From NCBI GenBank assembly GCA_043803805.1, contig JAZDJP010000116.1, positions 1-45,859 on the forward strand: a stretch of DNA of 45,859 nucleotides, read 5' to 3'. How positions within the stretch are numbered: the first letter of the stretch is position 1; each line of letters starts with the position of its first letter. This DNA comes from JAZDJP01 sp043803805. GTDB lineage: Bacteria > Planctomycetota > JAZDJP01. The translations under genes and the position numbers were made by a program. Below, one piece after another: positions 32,271 through 40,084 of this stretch. The notes under the pieces are model-generated. The model saw only the letters and a program-made list of their open reading frames with translations. It did not search any database and was not told where the DNA came from.

Positions 32271-34157
32271 ATGAACAAGCGGATGATCGCATTGGGCGCC
32301 GTCGGTTCATTTCTGTTGTTATGCGTAACCGCCCTTGCCATAGGACCGATAGGAATAGGACCGGCCCGCCAGCCGCCGGACTTGGTCGAGCAATCCGATC
32401 TGATCCTGGTCCTCACGATCAAACCCGCCGACGAAAAGGATCTCTGCACCGCCGAAATCATCCGATGCCTGAAAGGCACGTTGCCGAAAAAAGCTCAAAT
32501 TCTGGACTTGAACCGGTCAACCGACAAGAAACACACCGATGCCATCCGGAAAATTATCGCGGCACAAGGTGACACTCCGGCGCTTCTTTTCGCCGGAAAG
32601 GGCGAGAAAAATGAACTCTTCGGCTTTCTGCACGTTGGCCATCATTGGATCAATCTCGAAAAGGACGGGATCGAAAACACATGGAAAATGGATGTCATCA
32701 GCGTCCATATGCAAAGGTGCTGGGACGGAGACACGGAAATGCTCATCAAGGCGGGGGAACTGCTCATCAAGTATCCGGATATGAATCTGCCCGTCACGGC
32801 CACCGGCGCGTGGGGAACGCCGATCCCGCTCGAACGGATCGAAGGCACGGTTCGCCGGGCACAGGCCGTTGATATCTTCCATACGGGAACCCTGAATCTC
32901 TTCCTGGGCGGCGATTCCGGAGACCGGATTTACAGTTACGACAAAAAACAGAAGGCGTTCGAGGATCGGACAAACCAACTGAAACTGGGATCGTCGTCAT
33001 GGATCTCCACGTGGGGGGATTTCAACAACGATGGCCGCCTGGATCTGGCCAGTTGGAATGGAAAGAACCTTGGCCTCTGGTTTCAGGGCGCCGACAACAC
33101 ATTTTCCCGAAAAGAAACAACCGGCGCACCCGAGGGGGAATGTCTGGGATTGACCGCCCTGGAGGTCGGCGTCAGGGGCCGCGCGGGGTTGGTATGGAGC
33201 GGATCGGGCGCGCCCGTCCTGCTCATTCCGGACGGGAACCGGGACGCCGTTTTCGCCCGGAATCCCCTGTCCTCCTCCGGCCCGGCCATCAAAGACCTCG
33301 GGGCCCCGGGGCCATGCCTGGTCGCCGATCTGGACGGCGACGGCATCGCGGACATCCTCCAACCCTTCGCCAAGGGCGGATTACTCTATCCGGGCCGGGA
33401 TGCCGGCGTGTTCACCGACGCCAGAACCTGCGCGGTGGCGCGGGGCGAAGGCCGGGGAGATGCCTTCCTAGGCGACTGGGACATGGATGGCCGATTGGAT
33501 GTCTTCACGATTTCCGGGGAGGGTTGCCGTCTCTGGCAGAATCAGGGGAACGGCCGATTCGAGAACAAGATGGACGCTTCCGGAGGCATCGCGTACATTT
33601 CCAAACCGGGCGGCATCGCCGGGAGCGTCTGCGACTTCAATGGCGACGGGCGACAGGATATTTTCATCGTCTATGGTGATATGACGCCACACCTCTTTTT
33701 CAACCGCGGTTTCCGAAATTTACATCACGCCCACAGACCCATTGACCTGGCCGAAAGCGATATATTGCCCGAATCTCAAGAAGGCCTGCAGACCGGATTG
33801 ATCGCCGACCTCACCGGCGACGGCGCCCAGGACATGGCCCTGGCACTCAAGAACGGCGAGGTATGGGTTCTCCCCATGACCGTGGATGGCGGCAAGACCC
33901 GGAACATGCGCGTGACCCTGCCCCCGGGAGGACCGACCGCCGGACCGGTGACCCTCACCGCCGCGAACGACCGGCGTTCGCTGGGCGCCTGGGTGGTGGC
34001 GCCCGGGACAAACGAGGCGTTTCTGGGCCGCGAAGAAGGTTCAGGACCGATCAAACTGTCGTGGCCGGTCCCCGACGGACCGGAGGCGACGCCCGGGAAG
34101 GTTCGGAAAAACTCCCTGGCGTTGCAGGAACTTGAGATCCGACTTTCAGACGATTGA
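32271..34157 (+). CDS. Secreted FG-GAP/VCBS-repeat beta-propeller protein
   Basis: 628 residues from ATG 32271 (AGGAGA upstream). An N-terminal signal peptide (MIALGAVGSFLLLCVTALA) leads to a roughly 190-residue unique domain. After that there are at least five calcium-binding loops of the D-x-N/D-x-D-G-x-x-D type: DFNNDGRLDL, DLDGDGIADI, DWDMDGRLDV, DFNGDGRQDI and DLTGDGAQDM. Such integrin-alpha-like propellers are usually extracellular or periplasmic and bind glycans or proteins. It begins 17 bases after the folate cyclo-ligase gene, so it may be read from the same transcript. No catalytic domain is visible. Confidence 0.82.
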   Translation: MNKRMIALGAVGSFLLLCVTALAIGPIGIGPARQPPDLVEQSDLILVLTIKPADEKDLCTAEIIRCLKGTLPKKAQILDLNRSTDKKHTDAIRKIIAAQGDTPALLFAGKGEKNELFGFLHVGHHWINLEKDGIENTWKMDVISVHMQRCWDGDTEMLIKAGELLIKYPDMNLPVTATGAWGTPIPLERIEGTVRRAQAVDIFHTGTLNLFLGGDSGDRIYSYDKKQKAFEDRTNQLKLGSSSWISTWGDFNNDGRLDLASWNGKNLGLWFQGADNTFSRKETTGAPEGECLGLTALEVGVRGRAGLVWSGSGAPVLLIPDGNRDAVFARNPLSSSGPAIKDLGAPGPCLVADLDGDGIADILQPFAKGGLLYPGRDAGVFTDARTCAVARGEGRGDAFLGDWDMDGRLDVFTISGEGCRLWQNQGNGRFENKMDASGGIAYISKPGGIAGSVCDFNGDGRQDIFIVYGDMTPHLFFNRGFRNLHHAHRPIDLAESDILPESQEGLQTGLIADLTGDGAQDMALALKNGEVWVLPMTVDGGKTRNMRVTLPPGGPTAGPVTLTAANDRRSLGAWVVAPGTNEAFLGREEGSGPIKLSWPVPDGPEATPGKVRKNSLALQELEIRLSDD

Positions 34158-34223
34158 ACTACCGAGACGTGCCCCTCACCAGCAAAATGAATAAACCCCC
34201 CTGCGATTTTCGCTCCTCTCCTC

Positions 34224-34263
34224 GACTCCCAGACTCTCCGACTCGCTGACTCGCCGACTCTAT
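34224..34263. repeat. Five tandem octamers with GACTC core
   Basis: GACTC starts at 34224, 34232, 34240, 34248 and 34256, exactly every 8 bases, with three variable bases between. It lies between two convergent genes (FG-GAP protein and NUDIX). The clearest of the octamer repeats. Confidence 0.8.
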
Positions 34264-34270
34264 CCCCGAG

Positions 34271-34696
34271 TCAACCCTCCGGCCGGCGTTCCAGAAACGC
34301 CATTGCGGCATCGAAGACGTTCCGGAGATTGGTGTGAACAACGAGGGCGCGCGCCTCGGCCGGCGGCGCCCATCGGGATTCGTCGTGCTCGTCGGAAAGC
34401 ACGACGGCCGAGGCCGGGGCGGCTTCACCGAGGAAATACGTCACCTCTTTGGGGACCCATCCCTCCCCCTGCCGGACGGTGTAGCGGATGACCGACGAGA
34501 AATCGGGAATGACGCGAATCTCTCGAAGACCCGTCTCCTCGGTCAGTTCCCTCCGGGCGGCCGCGTCGGACGTCTCCCGCCCGATGAGATGCCCTTTCGG
34601 AAATCCCCAGTCGCGGCGGTCCCGGCTGCGGAGAATGAGCATCTCCGTCACGCCATCACGGCGGCGGAAGACGACAAAACCGGCGGAATGTTCCAT
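34271..34696 (-). CDS. NUDIX hydrolase, Ap4A-hydrolase-like
   Basis: 141 residues. The NUDIX box reads GHLIGRETSDAAARRELTEE followed by TGL, with the catalytic REx2EE pattern. The opening HSAGFVVFRRRDG and DWGFPKGH, together with VTYFLGEA, match the asymmetric diadenosine tetraphosphate hydrolase branch (bis(5'-nucleosyl)-tetraphosphatase). It would clear dinucleoside polyphosphates or similar nucleotides. It is a single gene, 37 bases upstream of the PA2779-like gene's 3' end. Confidence 0.87.
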   Translation of the reverse strand: MEHSAGFVVFRRRDGVTEMLILRSRDRRDWGFPKGHLIGRETSDAAARRELTEETGLREIRVIPDFSSVIRYTVRQGEGWVPKEVTYFLGEAAPASAVVLSDEHDESRWAPPAEARALVVHTNLRNVFDAAMAFLERRPEG

Positions 34697-34733
34697 AGAT
34701 CCGTCGAAAACCGCCCGGAACTCGGCGCGGTGG

Positions 34734-35123
34734 TCAGGGCATCGTCAACGAACGGTGCGAGAAATGATACACCAGGAATCCCGCCACGACGAGGATGCCG
34801 CCCAGAATGATAAGCCCCACCGGATTGCCGCCGGCCTCGGTGCCCCGGTACTCCGGGATCGCCGCGGCGGCCTCGTCCTCGGTCACGGACGCGACGCGCA
34901 ACTCCGCATCCTCCGCCGACATCCCCGCCTCCACGAGGGTGCCGCGAAGTTCCTCGCGGGCCGAAACGCCCTCCGGCGCGGGAACGGGCGTTTTCGCCGC
35001 CTCGCCGCCGCTCGTCACCAGTTCCGAGGGAACCGGCATCCCGCGCCCCGCGGGAATGGCCGCGGCGAATACCGCGAGAAAAAGGACCGTCTTCACAAGC
35101 CAGCGGGGAGGTTTGAGGTTCAT
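34734..35123 (-). CDS. PA2779-like (DUF6627) small membrane protein
   Basis: 129 residues from ATG 35123. An N-terminal signal/anchor (WLVKTVLFLAVFAAAIP) is followed by a helical segment with LVEAGMSAEDAELRVASVTE and, near the C-terminus, a second membrane helix (VGLIILGGILVVAGFLVYHF). This two-helix layout with the A-G-M-x-x-E-D-A-E-x-R-V pattern is that of the PA2779 family. In proteobacteria it is often next to a C39-type peptidase, which is missing here. Function unknown. No Shine-Dalgarno sequence is visible. Confidence 0.68.
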   Translation of the reverse strand: MNLKPPRWLVKTVLFLAVFAAAIPAGRGMPVPSELVTSGGEAAKTPVPAPEGVSAREELRGTLVEAGMSAEDAELRVASVTEDEAAAAIPEYRGTEAGGNPVGLIILGGILVVAGFLVYHFSHRSLTMP

Positions 35124-35193
35124 GGGGCGGAGTCTATCACGCCGGCACTCCGAAATCCACGGGAAATCCCCCTCCTCATGCCCGCATCGCCTT

Positions 35194-35248
35194 CCGTGTT
35201 TCCGTGCGCTTCTTTCCGCATCTCCGTGATCCCCTCCGTGTCTCCGTG
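35194..35248. repeat. CCGTG octamer cluster (first)
   Basis: CCGTG at 35194, 35202, 35224, 35236 and 35244, plus CCGCA at 35216. Neighbours are often 8 bases apart (35194/35202, 35216/35224, 35236/35244). It lies between the divergent PA2779-like and AmaP genes, upstream of the promoter at 35262. Confidence 0.6.
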
Positions 35249-35261
35249 ATAACGAATTGTC

Positions 35262-35290
35262 TTGACACCCCCCTCCCCGTCCCGTAGATT
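35262..35290 (+). promoter_or_regulatory. Sigma-70 promoter of the AmaP gene
   Basis: TTGACA (35262-35267), an exact 17-base spacer, then TAGATT (35285-35290). The best consensus promoter in the window, lying between the two CCGTG repeat clusters. Confidence 0.72.
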
Positions 35291-35332
35291 CACCCATGCG
35301 GCTGTGGAAGGTGCCGCGGTGCGATTTGTCTT

Positions 35333-35374
35333 CCGTGTTTCCGTGGAGTGTTTTATTAATTTCGTGCTTCCGTG
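35333..35374. repeat. CCGTG octamer cluster (second)
   Basis: CCGTG at 35333 and 35341, then TCGTG at 35362 and CCGTG at 35370: two pairs with 8-base spacing. It shares the 16-mer CTTCCGTGTTTCCGTG with the cluster at 35194. It lies in the AmaP leader, immediately before the chosen start. Confidence 0.6.
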
Positions 35375-35376
35375 AC

Positions 35377-35994
35377 ATGAAGGCCGCCGCCAAACTCATC
35401 CTCATCCTCGACTGGCTCGTCGCCATTGGCCTCGGCGTCTTCTGCATCCTCTGGGGGGTGACCAGCATTTCCGACCGGATGGGAGACTACCTCGCCCAGT
35501 TTTTCCAGTTCGCGTCGGGTTCCCGCGGGAAGGCCCTCTTCTACGAAGGCGGCAGTGTTCTCATCATCGTCAACTTCCTGGTCGCCTACTGGTACTACCA
35601 CAACTCCCGGTACGATTCCTACATCCGCTACCGGAACGAGGACGGCAGCATCCTCGTGAACGTCTCGGCGGTGGAAAATGCCCTCGAGGGGGTGTTGCGC
35701 GGCCGCCCGAGCGTGCAGGCCGGGAAGGTGTCGGTGCTGGTGTTCCGCCACGGGAAGCGTCCGCCGCGGGTCGTCGCGACGGTATCCCTCCACGAAGTGT
35801 CCAGCATCCCCGGCACGGTGACCTCCCTTCAGGGATCCCTGAAGGACCGGTTCCAGGAGCTCCTGGATTACAAGGAACCCTTCGAAATCACCGTCCGCGT
35901 CAAGAAGGTCATCGCCGAAGGCGACAAGGCCTCTCCCGAGGATCGCGAATTCCGCGGGCCGCAGTATCCGATCGGGGATGAGGAAAAACTGTAA
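35377..35994 (+). CDS. amaP: AmaP-like alkaline shock membrane anchor protein
   Basis: 205 residues from ATG 35377. Two membrane helices (ILILDWLVAIGLGVFCILWG near 8-28 and VLIIVNFLVAYWYY near 65-78) are followed by a cytoplasmic domain containing VNVSAVENALEGVLR and a beta-alpha unit, as in AmaP, which tethers Asp23 to the membrane. An in-frame ATG at 35296, five bases after the -10 box, would add 27 residues, but these are encoded by repeat sequence and look unlike the family, so I prefer 35377. No Asp23 homologue is in the window. Confidence 0.75.
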   Translation: MKAAAKLILILDWLVAIGLGVFCILWGVTSISDRMGDYLAQFFQFASGSRGKALFYEGGSVLIIVNFLVAYWYYHNSRYDSYIRYRNEDGSILVNVSAVENALEGVLRGRPSVQAGKVSVLVFRHGKRPPRVVATVSLHEVSSIPGTVTSLQGSLKDRFQELLDYKEPFEITVRVKKVIAEGDKASPEDREFRGPQYPIGDEEKL

Positions 35995-36094
35995 CCCGCC
36001 GGAACGATTTTACAATTTCACATTTTCTGTTGCGTCCGGAGGGGAGGGGGATGTAGAATCCGCCCTCGTTTATCAACACTATTTGGAGGGTGTC

Positions 36095-37324
36095 ATGCGC
36101 AAGTTCCTCGTGTGCGCCGTGGTGGCCGGTCTGGCGGTCACCGGCTGGGCGAAGGAGAATGTGACGAGCGTCGTGGGGACGGTTCCCTACAAGGTGGAAA
36201 CGGTTCCGCAAGGGTTCGGCGCGGTGCGGCGGCACATCATCGAGGTCAACCCGAAGGAGGCGCAGAGGGTTTTCCTGCAGGAGGTGATGACCCTGGCGAC
36301 GGTGGACGCCATCGAGAACGGCACCAACGTCAAGGCCGTGACCCGGATGACGGACTATAAGGGCGCCTACGAGTCGGACAACCCGCGGGTGAGCCCGGAC
36401 GGCGGGACGGTGTTGTTCAATCTTCTCGAGGAGAACAACAACATCAACCTGTGGACGATGGCCTCGGCCACGGGGTTGAACAAGATCCGGAACACGGAAG
36501 GGTCCTACCTGAACTTCTTCGGGTCGTTCTCCCCCCAGGGCGACAAGATCATCTTCTCGTCCAACCGGACGGATCCGAACGCCCACCTGTGGGAAATCAA
36601 GGCCCATGGCGGCGGCGGCGGACTGCGGCGGATCACGGATTCCCGCGAGAGTGATATGTGGGCGCACGAGGATCCGGCCGGCGGCGGATTCATCGCCTTC
36701 ACACGGTTCCAGTGGGGCAGCACGAAGGGCACCATTTGGACGTACGACCGGAAGAATTATCTCTCAACGCAACTCCGGGAGGGGCGCCAGCCGCAGGTGT
36801 CCCCGAACGGCCAGCATATCGCGTACTCGGCGTTCGACGAACAGGAGAAGCACTGGAACATCTGGGTGATGGGAGTTGACGGCGCCCACCCGACCCAGCT
36901 TACCTCGAACGACGCGGACAATATCACCCCGTCGTGGCATCCGAGCAGCAAGTGGATCATCTTCGCCTCCAACAAGGGGTCGGTGGCCGCCAAGAGCCGG
37001 AAGTCCGGCACGGATCTGCGGGTCCACAACTTCGACATCTGGATGATGAAGGTGAACGGCGAGCATACCTCGCAGCTCACGGAGAACGGGTCGGATGACG
37101 ACAACCCGGTATTCTCGCCGGACGGGAAGACCTTCTACTTCTCGAGCAACCGCGGGCACGCGGTGGAGAACCCGGGGCCGGACATGCTGAAGGAGTTCCA
37201 GGCGCGGAAAGACATCGTTTCGATCGACGGGGCGTCGTTGCCCCTGGGCCGCGGCCGCGACATCTGGCGGGCCCTGGTGTCCGACGAGGTGCTCCGGGAG
37301 AATATTGGAACCGTCGCCAAGTAA
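36095..37324 (+). CDS. TolB-like beta-propeller protein (WD40/PD40 repeats), exported
   Basis: 409 residues from ATG 36095 with TTTGGAGGG before it. A signal peptide (MRKFLVCAVVAGLAVTGWA) precedes at least six PD40-type blades: NPRVSPDGGTVLFN, GSFSPQGDKIIFSSNRTDPN, QPQVSPNGQHIAYSAFDEQE, TPSWHPSSKWIIFASNKGS and NPVFSPDGKTFYFSSNRG. These resemble the TolB propeller and related periplasmic binding proteins, without a separate N-terminal TolB domain. Probably a periplasmic protein-interaction or substrate-binding propeller. A strong terminator follows. Confidence 0.85.
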   Translation: MRKFLVCAVVAGLAVTGWAKENVTSVVGTVPYKVETVPQGFGAVRRHIIEVNPKEAQRVFLQEVMTLATVDAIENGTNVKAVTRMTDYKGAYESDNPRVSPDGGTVLFNLLEENNNINLWTMASATGLNKIRNTEGSYLNFFGSFSPQGDKIIFSSNRTDPNAHLWEIKAHGGGGGLRRITDSRESDMWAHEDPAGGGFIAFTRFQWGSTKGTIWTYDRKNYLSTQLREGRQPQVSPNGQHIAYSAFDEQEKHWNIWVMGVDGAHPTQLTSNDADNITPSWHPSSKWIIFASNKGSVAAKSRKSGTDLRVHNFDIWMMKVNGEHTSQLTENGSDDDNPVFSPDGKTFYFSSNRGHAVENPGPDMLKEFQARKDIVSIDGASLPLGRGRDIWRALVSDEVLRENIGTVAK

Positions 37325-37351
37325 GGGCGGTTTTCAAAAAGGGTGATGGCG

Positions 37352-37389
37352 CGGGGCGGGGCGAGCGATCGCCCCGCCCCGATCGTTTT
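37352..37389 (+). terminator. Intrinsic terminator after the TolB-like gene
   Basis: A 13-bp GC stem (CGGGGCGGGGCGA with its complement) around a GCGA loop, ending at 37381 and followed by GATCGTTTTC. Confidence 0.8.
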
Positions 37390-37432
37390 CAAGGGGCATC
37401 CGGGCCGGGATTCCCCGTCGCGTTTCTGCGTT

Positions 37433-37599
37433 AAGGGCTGTTTCAAAACCGGAACCGTCGGCCCGAGGCCGAGCGAAAGCCCGCCAGCCAAGGAGCGCCG
37501 ACGACTGCGTATCAACGGAGAGATACGCCGAGGAGGCGCGACGCCGGATGGTGGGCTTGCAGCCGGCCGGAGCTAGGTAACGGTTTTGAAACAGCCCTT
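37433..37599. mobile_element. MITE-like element with 19-bp terminal inverted repeats
   Basis: AAGGGCTGTTTCAAAACCG at 37433-37451 is matched by its perfect complement at 37581-37599, bounding 167 bases. The GC-rich interior encodes no convincing protein. A third copy of the 19-mer is at 38074-38092. Size, perfect terminal repeats and lack of a transposase fit a non-autonomous element; a structured RNA or recombination-type repeat is possible. No clear target-site duplication is seen. Confidence 0.6.
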
Positions 37600-37829
37600 T
37601 AGACTCTTGGTTGTGAAATCTTGTGAGAAACGGCAAGGAAATATCCGTTTGCGAAGTGATGAGCCACCGCTCATGGTTCGTGGTTCGACACTTATTTTAA
37701 TTTTTAAGGAATGCTCACCATGAACGGATATCCATAAGGGATCACCACGAGCGGCATTGAGGATTCGACCTGTTTGGTTCCGGATCTGCCGGGTTGGGAG
37801 CCGTGAAGCAGTTATTGTTGAACGGCAAC
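37600..37829. other. Intergenic stretch without recognised gene
   Basis: Between the MITE-like element and tatA. AT-richer than its surroundings. It holds a small hairpin (TGAGC-CACC-GCTCA) and a loose inverted pair, ATATCCGTT and AACGGATAT, but no reading frame or motif I can support. It could be the decayed remains of another repeat element. Confidence 0.4.
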
Positions 37830-38057
37830 TTACCCGGCCGGCGTCGCGTCATTCTTTTTGCCATCCGGAGAGGGCGCGTCGGCGGTCTTTTTCAGTTCGT
37901 CCTCCCCCTCCTTCACGCCCTTCTTGAACTCCGAAACGGATCGGCCGAGGGCCCGGGCGACACCCGGAAGGCGGCTTCCGAAAAGCAGCAACGCCACCAG
38001 CGCGATCACCAGCCACTCGAACGGACCAATGTTCTGAATGAACCCCAGAATTCCCAT
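37830..38057 (-). CDS. tatA: Twin-arginine translocase subunit TatA/TatE family
   Basis: 75 residues from ATG 38057; GGGAGGG precedes. One N-terminal membrane helix (WLVIALVALLLFG), the hinge FGSRLPG, an amphipathic helix (VARALGRSVSEFKKGVKEGE) and a charged tail are the complete TatA pattern. It multimerises with TatBC to move folded proteins across the inner membrane. No tatC is nearby. It is bracketed by inverted 19-bp repeats (37581 and 38074). Confidence 0.9.
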   Translation of the reverse strand: MGILGFIQNIGPFEWLVIALVALLLFGSRLPGVARALGRSVSEFKKGVKEGEDELKKTADAPSPDGKKNDATPAG

Positions 38058-38073
38058 GACAATTCCCTCCCTG

Positions 38074-38092
38074 AAGGGCTGTTTCAAAACCG
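38074..38092. repeat. Solo copy of the 19-bp MITE terminal repeat
   Basis: Identical to AAGGGCTGTTTCAAAACCG at 37433. It lies in the 40-base gap between the rluD-type gene and tatA, 16 bases before the tatA start codon, and faces the inverted copy at 37581 across tatA. Confidence 0.8.
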
Positions 38093-38097
38093 TTCCC

Positions 38098-39102
38098 TTA
38101 CGAAACCTTTTTCATGCGGCCACCCGACCCGGCCGTCGCCCGGAGCGTCTCGATCACCCCCATCATATCCGCGGGAAGTTCCGCCGTGAACGTCATTTTT
38201 TCCTCGAGCGCCGGATGCCACACGGACAGAGAACGGGCATGGAGCGCCTGCCGGCCCAGAAGCACCTCCCCCTCGGGGGCCGACGGATCCACATCCCGCC
38301 GGAGAAGCGCCGCCCGCTTCCCGTACACGGCGTCGCAGACGACCGGGAATCCGCGCTTGGCCAGATGCACCCGGATCTGGTGCATCCGTCCCGTCCGAGG
38401 GCGGCACTCGATGAGGGCGATTGGGGGACGCCGGTCGTTCCCGGGGAACCGTTCCAGCACCCGGTAGCGCGTCTCGGCCTTCCGTCCGTCGTGCCGGATG
38501 GTCATCCGCTTGTAATCCCGCGGATCCCGCCCGAGCGGCAGATCAATGACGTCCTCGTCGAAAGGCACATCCCCCTCCACGAGCGCCCAGTAGGTCTTCT
38601 CCACCTCGCGGTACTCGAACTGCTGGCCGAGCTGGCCGTGGACGACCTCGTCCTTGGCGATGAGAAGCACGCCGCTCGTGTCCTTGTCAAGGCGGTGCAC
38701 GATCCCCGGCCGGGAATCCCCCCCGAGCTCCGAAAGCTTCTTGGCGTAACCCAGAAGGGCGTTGGCCACCGTCCCCCGCCAGTGCCCGCGCGCCGGATGA
38801 ACCACCATCCCCGGCGGCTTGTCAATGGCCATAATCCACTTGTCCTCGTAAAGGATCGGCAGGGGGATGTCCTCCGGAACGACCCTGCGGCGCGGATCCT
38901 CCGGAATACGCAGGGTGATGGCGTCTCCCGGCCGGACAAGGTAGCTGGCCTTCGCGGCGACTTCGTTCACCGTGATGAAACCGGCGCGGATGAGTTTCTG
39001 AAAAAAAGCGCGGGAATGACCCGGGAACCGGCCGGTGAGGTAGACGTCCAACCGGTCGAGGTCATCCTTTCGGACCCGGAATGTGACGAGTCCGGTGAGC
39101 AT
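38098..39102 (-). CDS. RluA/RluD-family pseudouridine synthase
   Basis: 334 residues. An N-terminal S4 RNA-binding domain (LDRLDVYLTGRFPGHSRAFF, then KLIRAGFITVNE) precedes the catalytic domain. The catalytic motif is GIVHRLDKDTSGVLLIAK with Asp in HRLDKDT; RTGRMHQIRVHLAKRGFPVV completes the family signature. It isomerises uridines in rRNA, most likely 23S sites of the RluD type. The start ATG 39102 lies seven bases after the end of the TPR protein gene, so the two are in one operon. Confidence 0.92.
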   Translation of the reverse strand: MLTGLVTFRVRKDDLDRLDVYLTGRFPGHSRAFFQKLIRAGFITVNEVAAKASYLVRPGDAITLRIPEDPRRRVVPEDIPLPILYEDKWIMAIDKPPGMVVHPARGHWRGTVANALLGYAKKLSELGGDSRPGIVHRLDKDTSGVLLIAKDEVVHGQLGQQFEYREVEKTYWALVEGDVPFDEDVIDLPLGRDPRDYKRMTIRHDGRKAETRYRVLERFPGNDRRPPIALIECRPRTGRMHQIRVHLAKRGFPVVCDAVYGKRAALLRRDVDPSAPEGEVLLGRQALHARSLSVWHPALEEKMTFTAELPADMMGVIETLRATAGSGGRMKKVS

Positions 39103-39109
39103 CTTATAA

Positions 39110-39967
39110 TCATGGCCTCCGCGACGGTTTCTTCACCGGCGCTTCGGGTTTCTTCTCCGGTTTCTTCGGAGGCTCGATCGTCGGAGGAACAACCTCCTCC
39201 ACCGGTTTCGCCGGGGTGACCGCCTTCGTCTCCGGCATCACGGGCGCCTCCCGTGTCCCGGGCGTTCCCGCCGGCGTCTCGACCGGCTTCTCCACCGGAA
39301 CGGGCGTTTCCACCGGTTTTTCCACCGGGGCCGCCGACATCCCCTTGCGCCCCTCCATCCGGAAACGGGCCATCTCCCCCCAGAACCCCTCCGGCTCAAG
39401 TTCGAGAACCTTCGCGTACGCTTTCTTCGCGCCGTCCGCGTTCCCCTTCTCCTCCCGGACCCGGCCGACATGCCACCAGGCCTGCGGGGCCTGGAAGGCG
39501 CGGCCGAGGGCGATGACACGCTCGAAATGCCCGAGCGCGGCATCGTACTCCTTGAGGTCGGCGAGAGTCACCGCGAGGGCCTCCTCGACGAACGACGCAA
39601 GATAGTGGCCCGGGAAACGGGTCAGAAATTTTTCGTAGATTTCACGCGCCTCCTTCGACCGTTTCTCCTGCGCGTGCCGGTTGGCCAGTTCGACCATGAT
39701 CCACGGCTCGGCCGCGGCGCCGGGGTATTCCCGCAACACATTCTCGAGATCCGCGGGGGATGCGGCGGACGAGAGCATCGTCCAGGCGCGCTCATCACGG
39801 GCTCGGCGGGAGGCCACGCTCCAGGACCAGAGCGCCGCCAGAAGAACCGCCACGACGGCGACGACGACGAGGCCCCGCCCGTACTCGGCGACGAAATCCT
39901 TGAGACGCGCGCCCCAGGCCTCCAGAGTGTTGCTGGACGGCGTTTCCCGCTCATACGGCTTTGGCAT
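39110..39967 (-). CDS. Single-pass membrane TPR protein (YfgM-like layout)
   Basis: 285 residues with GGGAGAGG before ATG 39967. One membrane helix (LVVVAVVAVLLAALWSW near 34-50) follows a short cytoplasmic start; three or four TPR units follow (AEPWIMVELANRHAQEKRSK, ALAVTLADLKEYDAALGHFE, AWWHVGRVREEKGNADGAKK). The C-terminal 70 residues are a proline/lysine/valine repeat (PVEKPVETP). It resembles YfgM-type periplasmic chaperone adaptors, but the tail is unusual. Next to rluD-type and tatA genes. Confidence 0.75.
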   Translation of the reverse strand: MPKPYERETPSSNTLEAWGARLKDFVAEYGRGLVVVAVVAVLLAALWSWSVASRRARDERAWTMLSSAASPADLENVLREYPGAAAEPWIMVELANRHAQEKRSKEAREIYEKFLTRFPGHYLASFVEEALAVTLADLKEYDAALGHFERVIALGRAFQAPQAWWHVGRVREEKGNADGAKKAYAKVLELEPEGFWGEMARFRMEGRKGMSAAPVEKPVETPVPVEKPVETPAGTPGTREAPVMPETKAVTPAKPVEEVVPPTIEPPKKPEKKPEAPVKKPSRRP

Positions 39968-40069
39968 GGAATACCTCTCCCTGTCATGTCAAAACTTCAT
40001 CGTAACCGAATTTCCCTCGAAAGCAACACCATGACATCCGTAGGGATGGACGTTCCCCCCGCCGCCGAC

Positions 40070-40075
40070 TATAAT
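40070..40075 (+). promoter_or_regulatory. -10 box before the NtrC-type regulator gene
   Basis: TATAAT nine bases before ATG 40085, without a Shine-Dalgarno sequence between. Confidence 0.5.
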
Positions 40076-40084
40076 GACCCGGTC

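Noticed and set aside
34224..34263. CRISPR-like array at the GACTC repeats
   Set aside because: Units of 8 bases with 3-base gaps, no 25-40 base repeats or spacers, and no cas genes.
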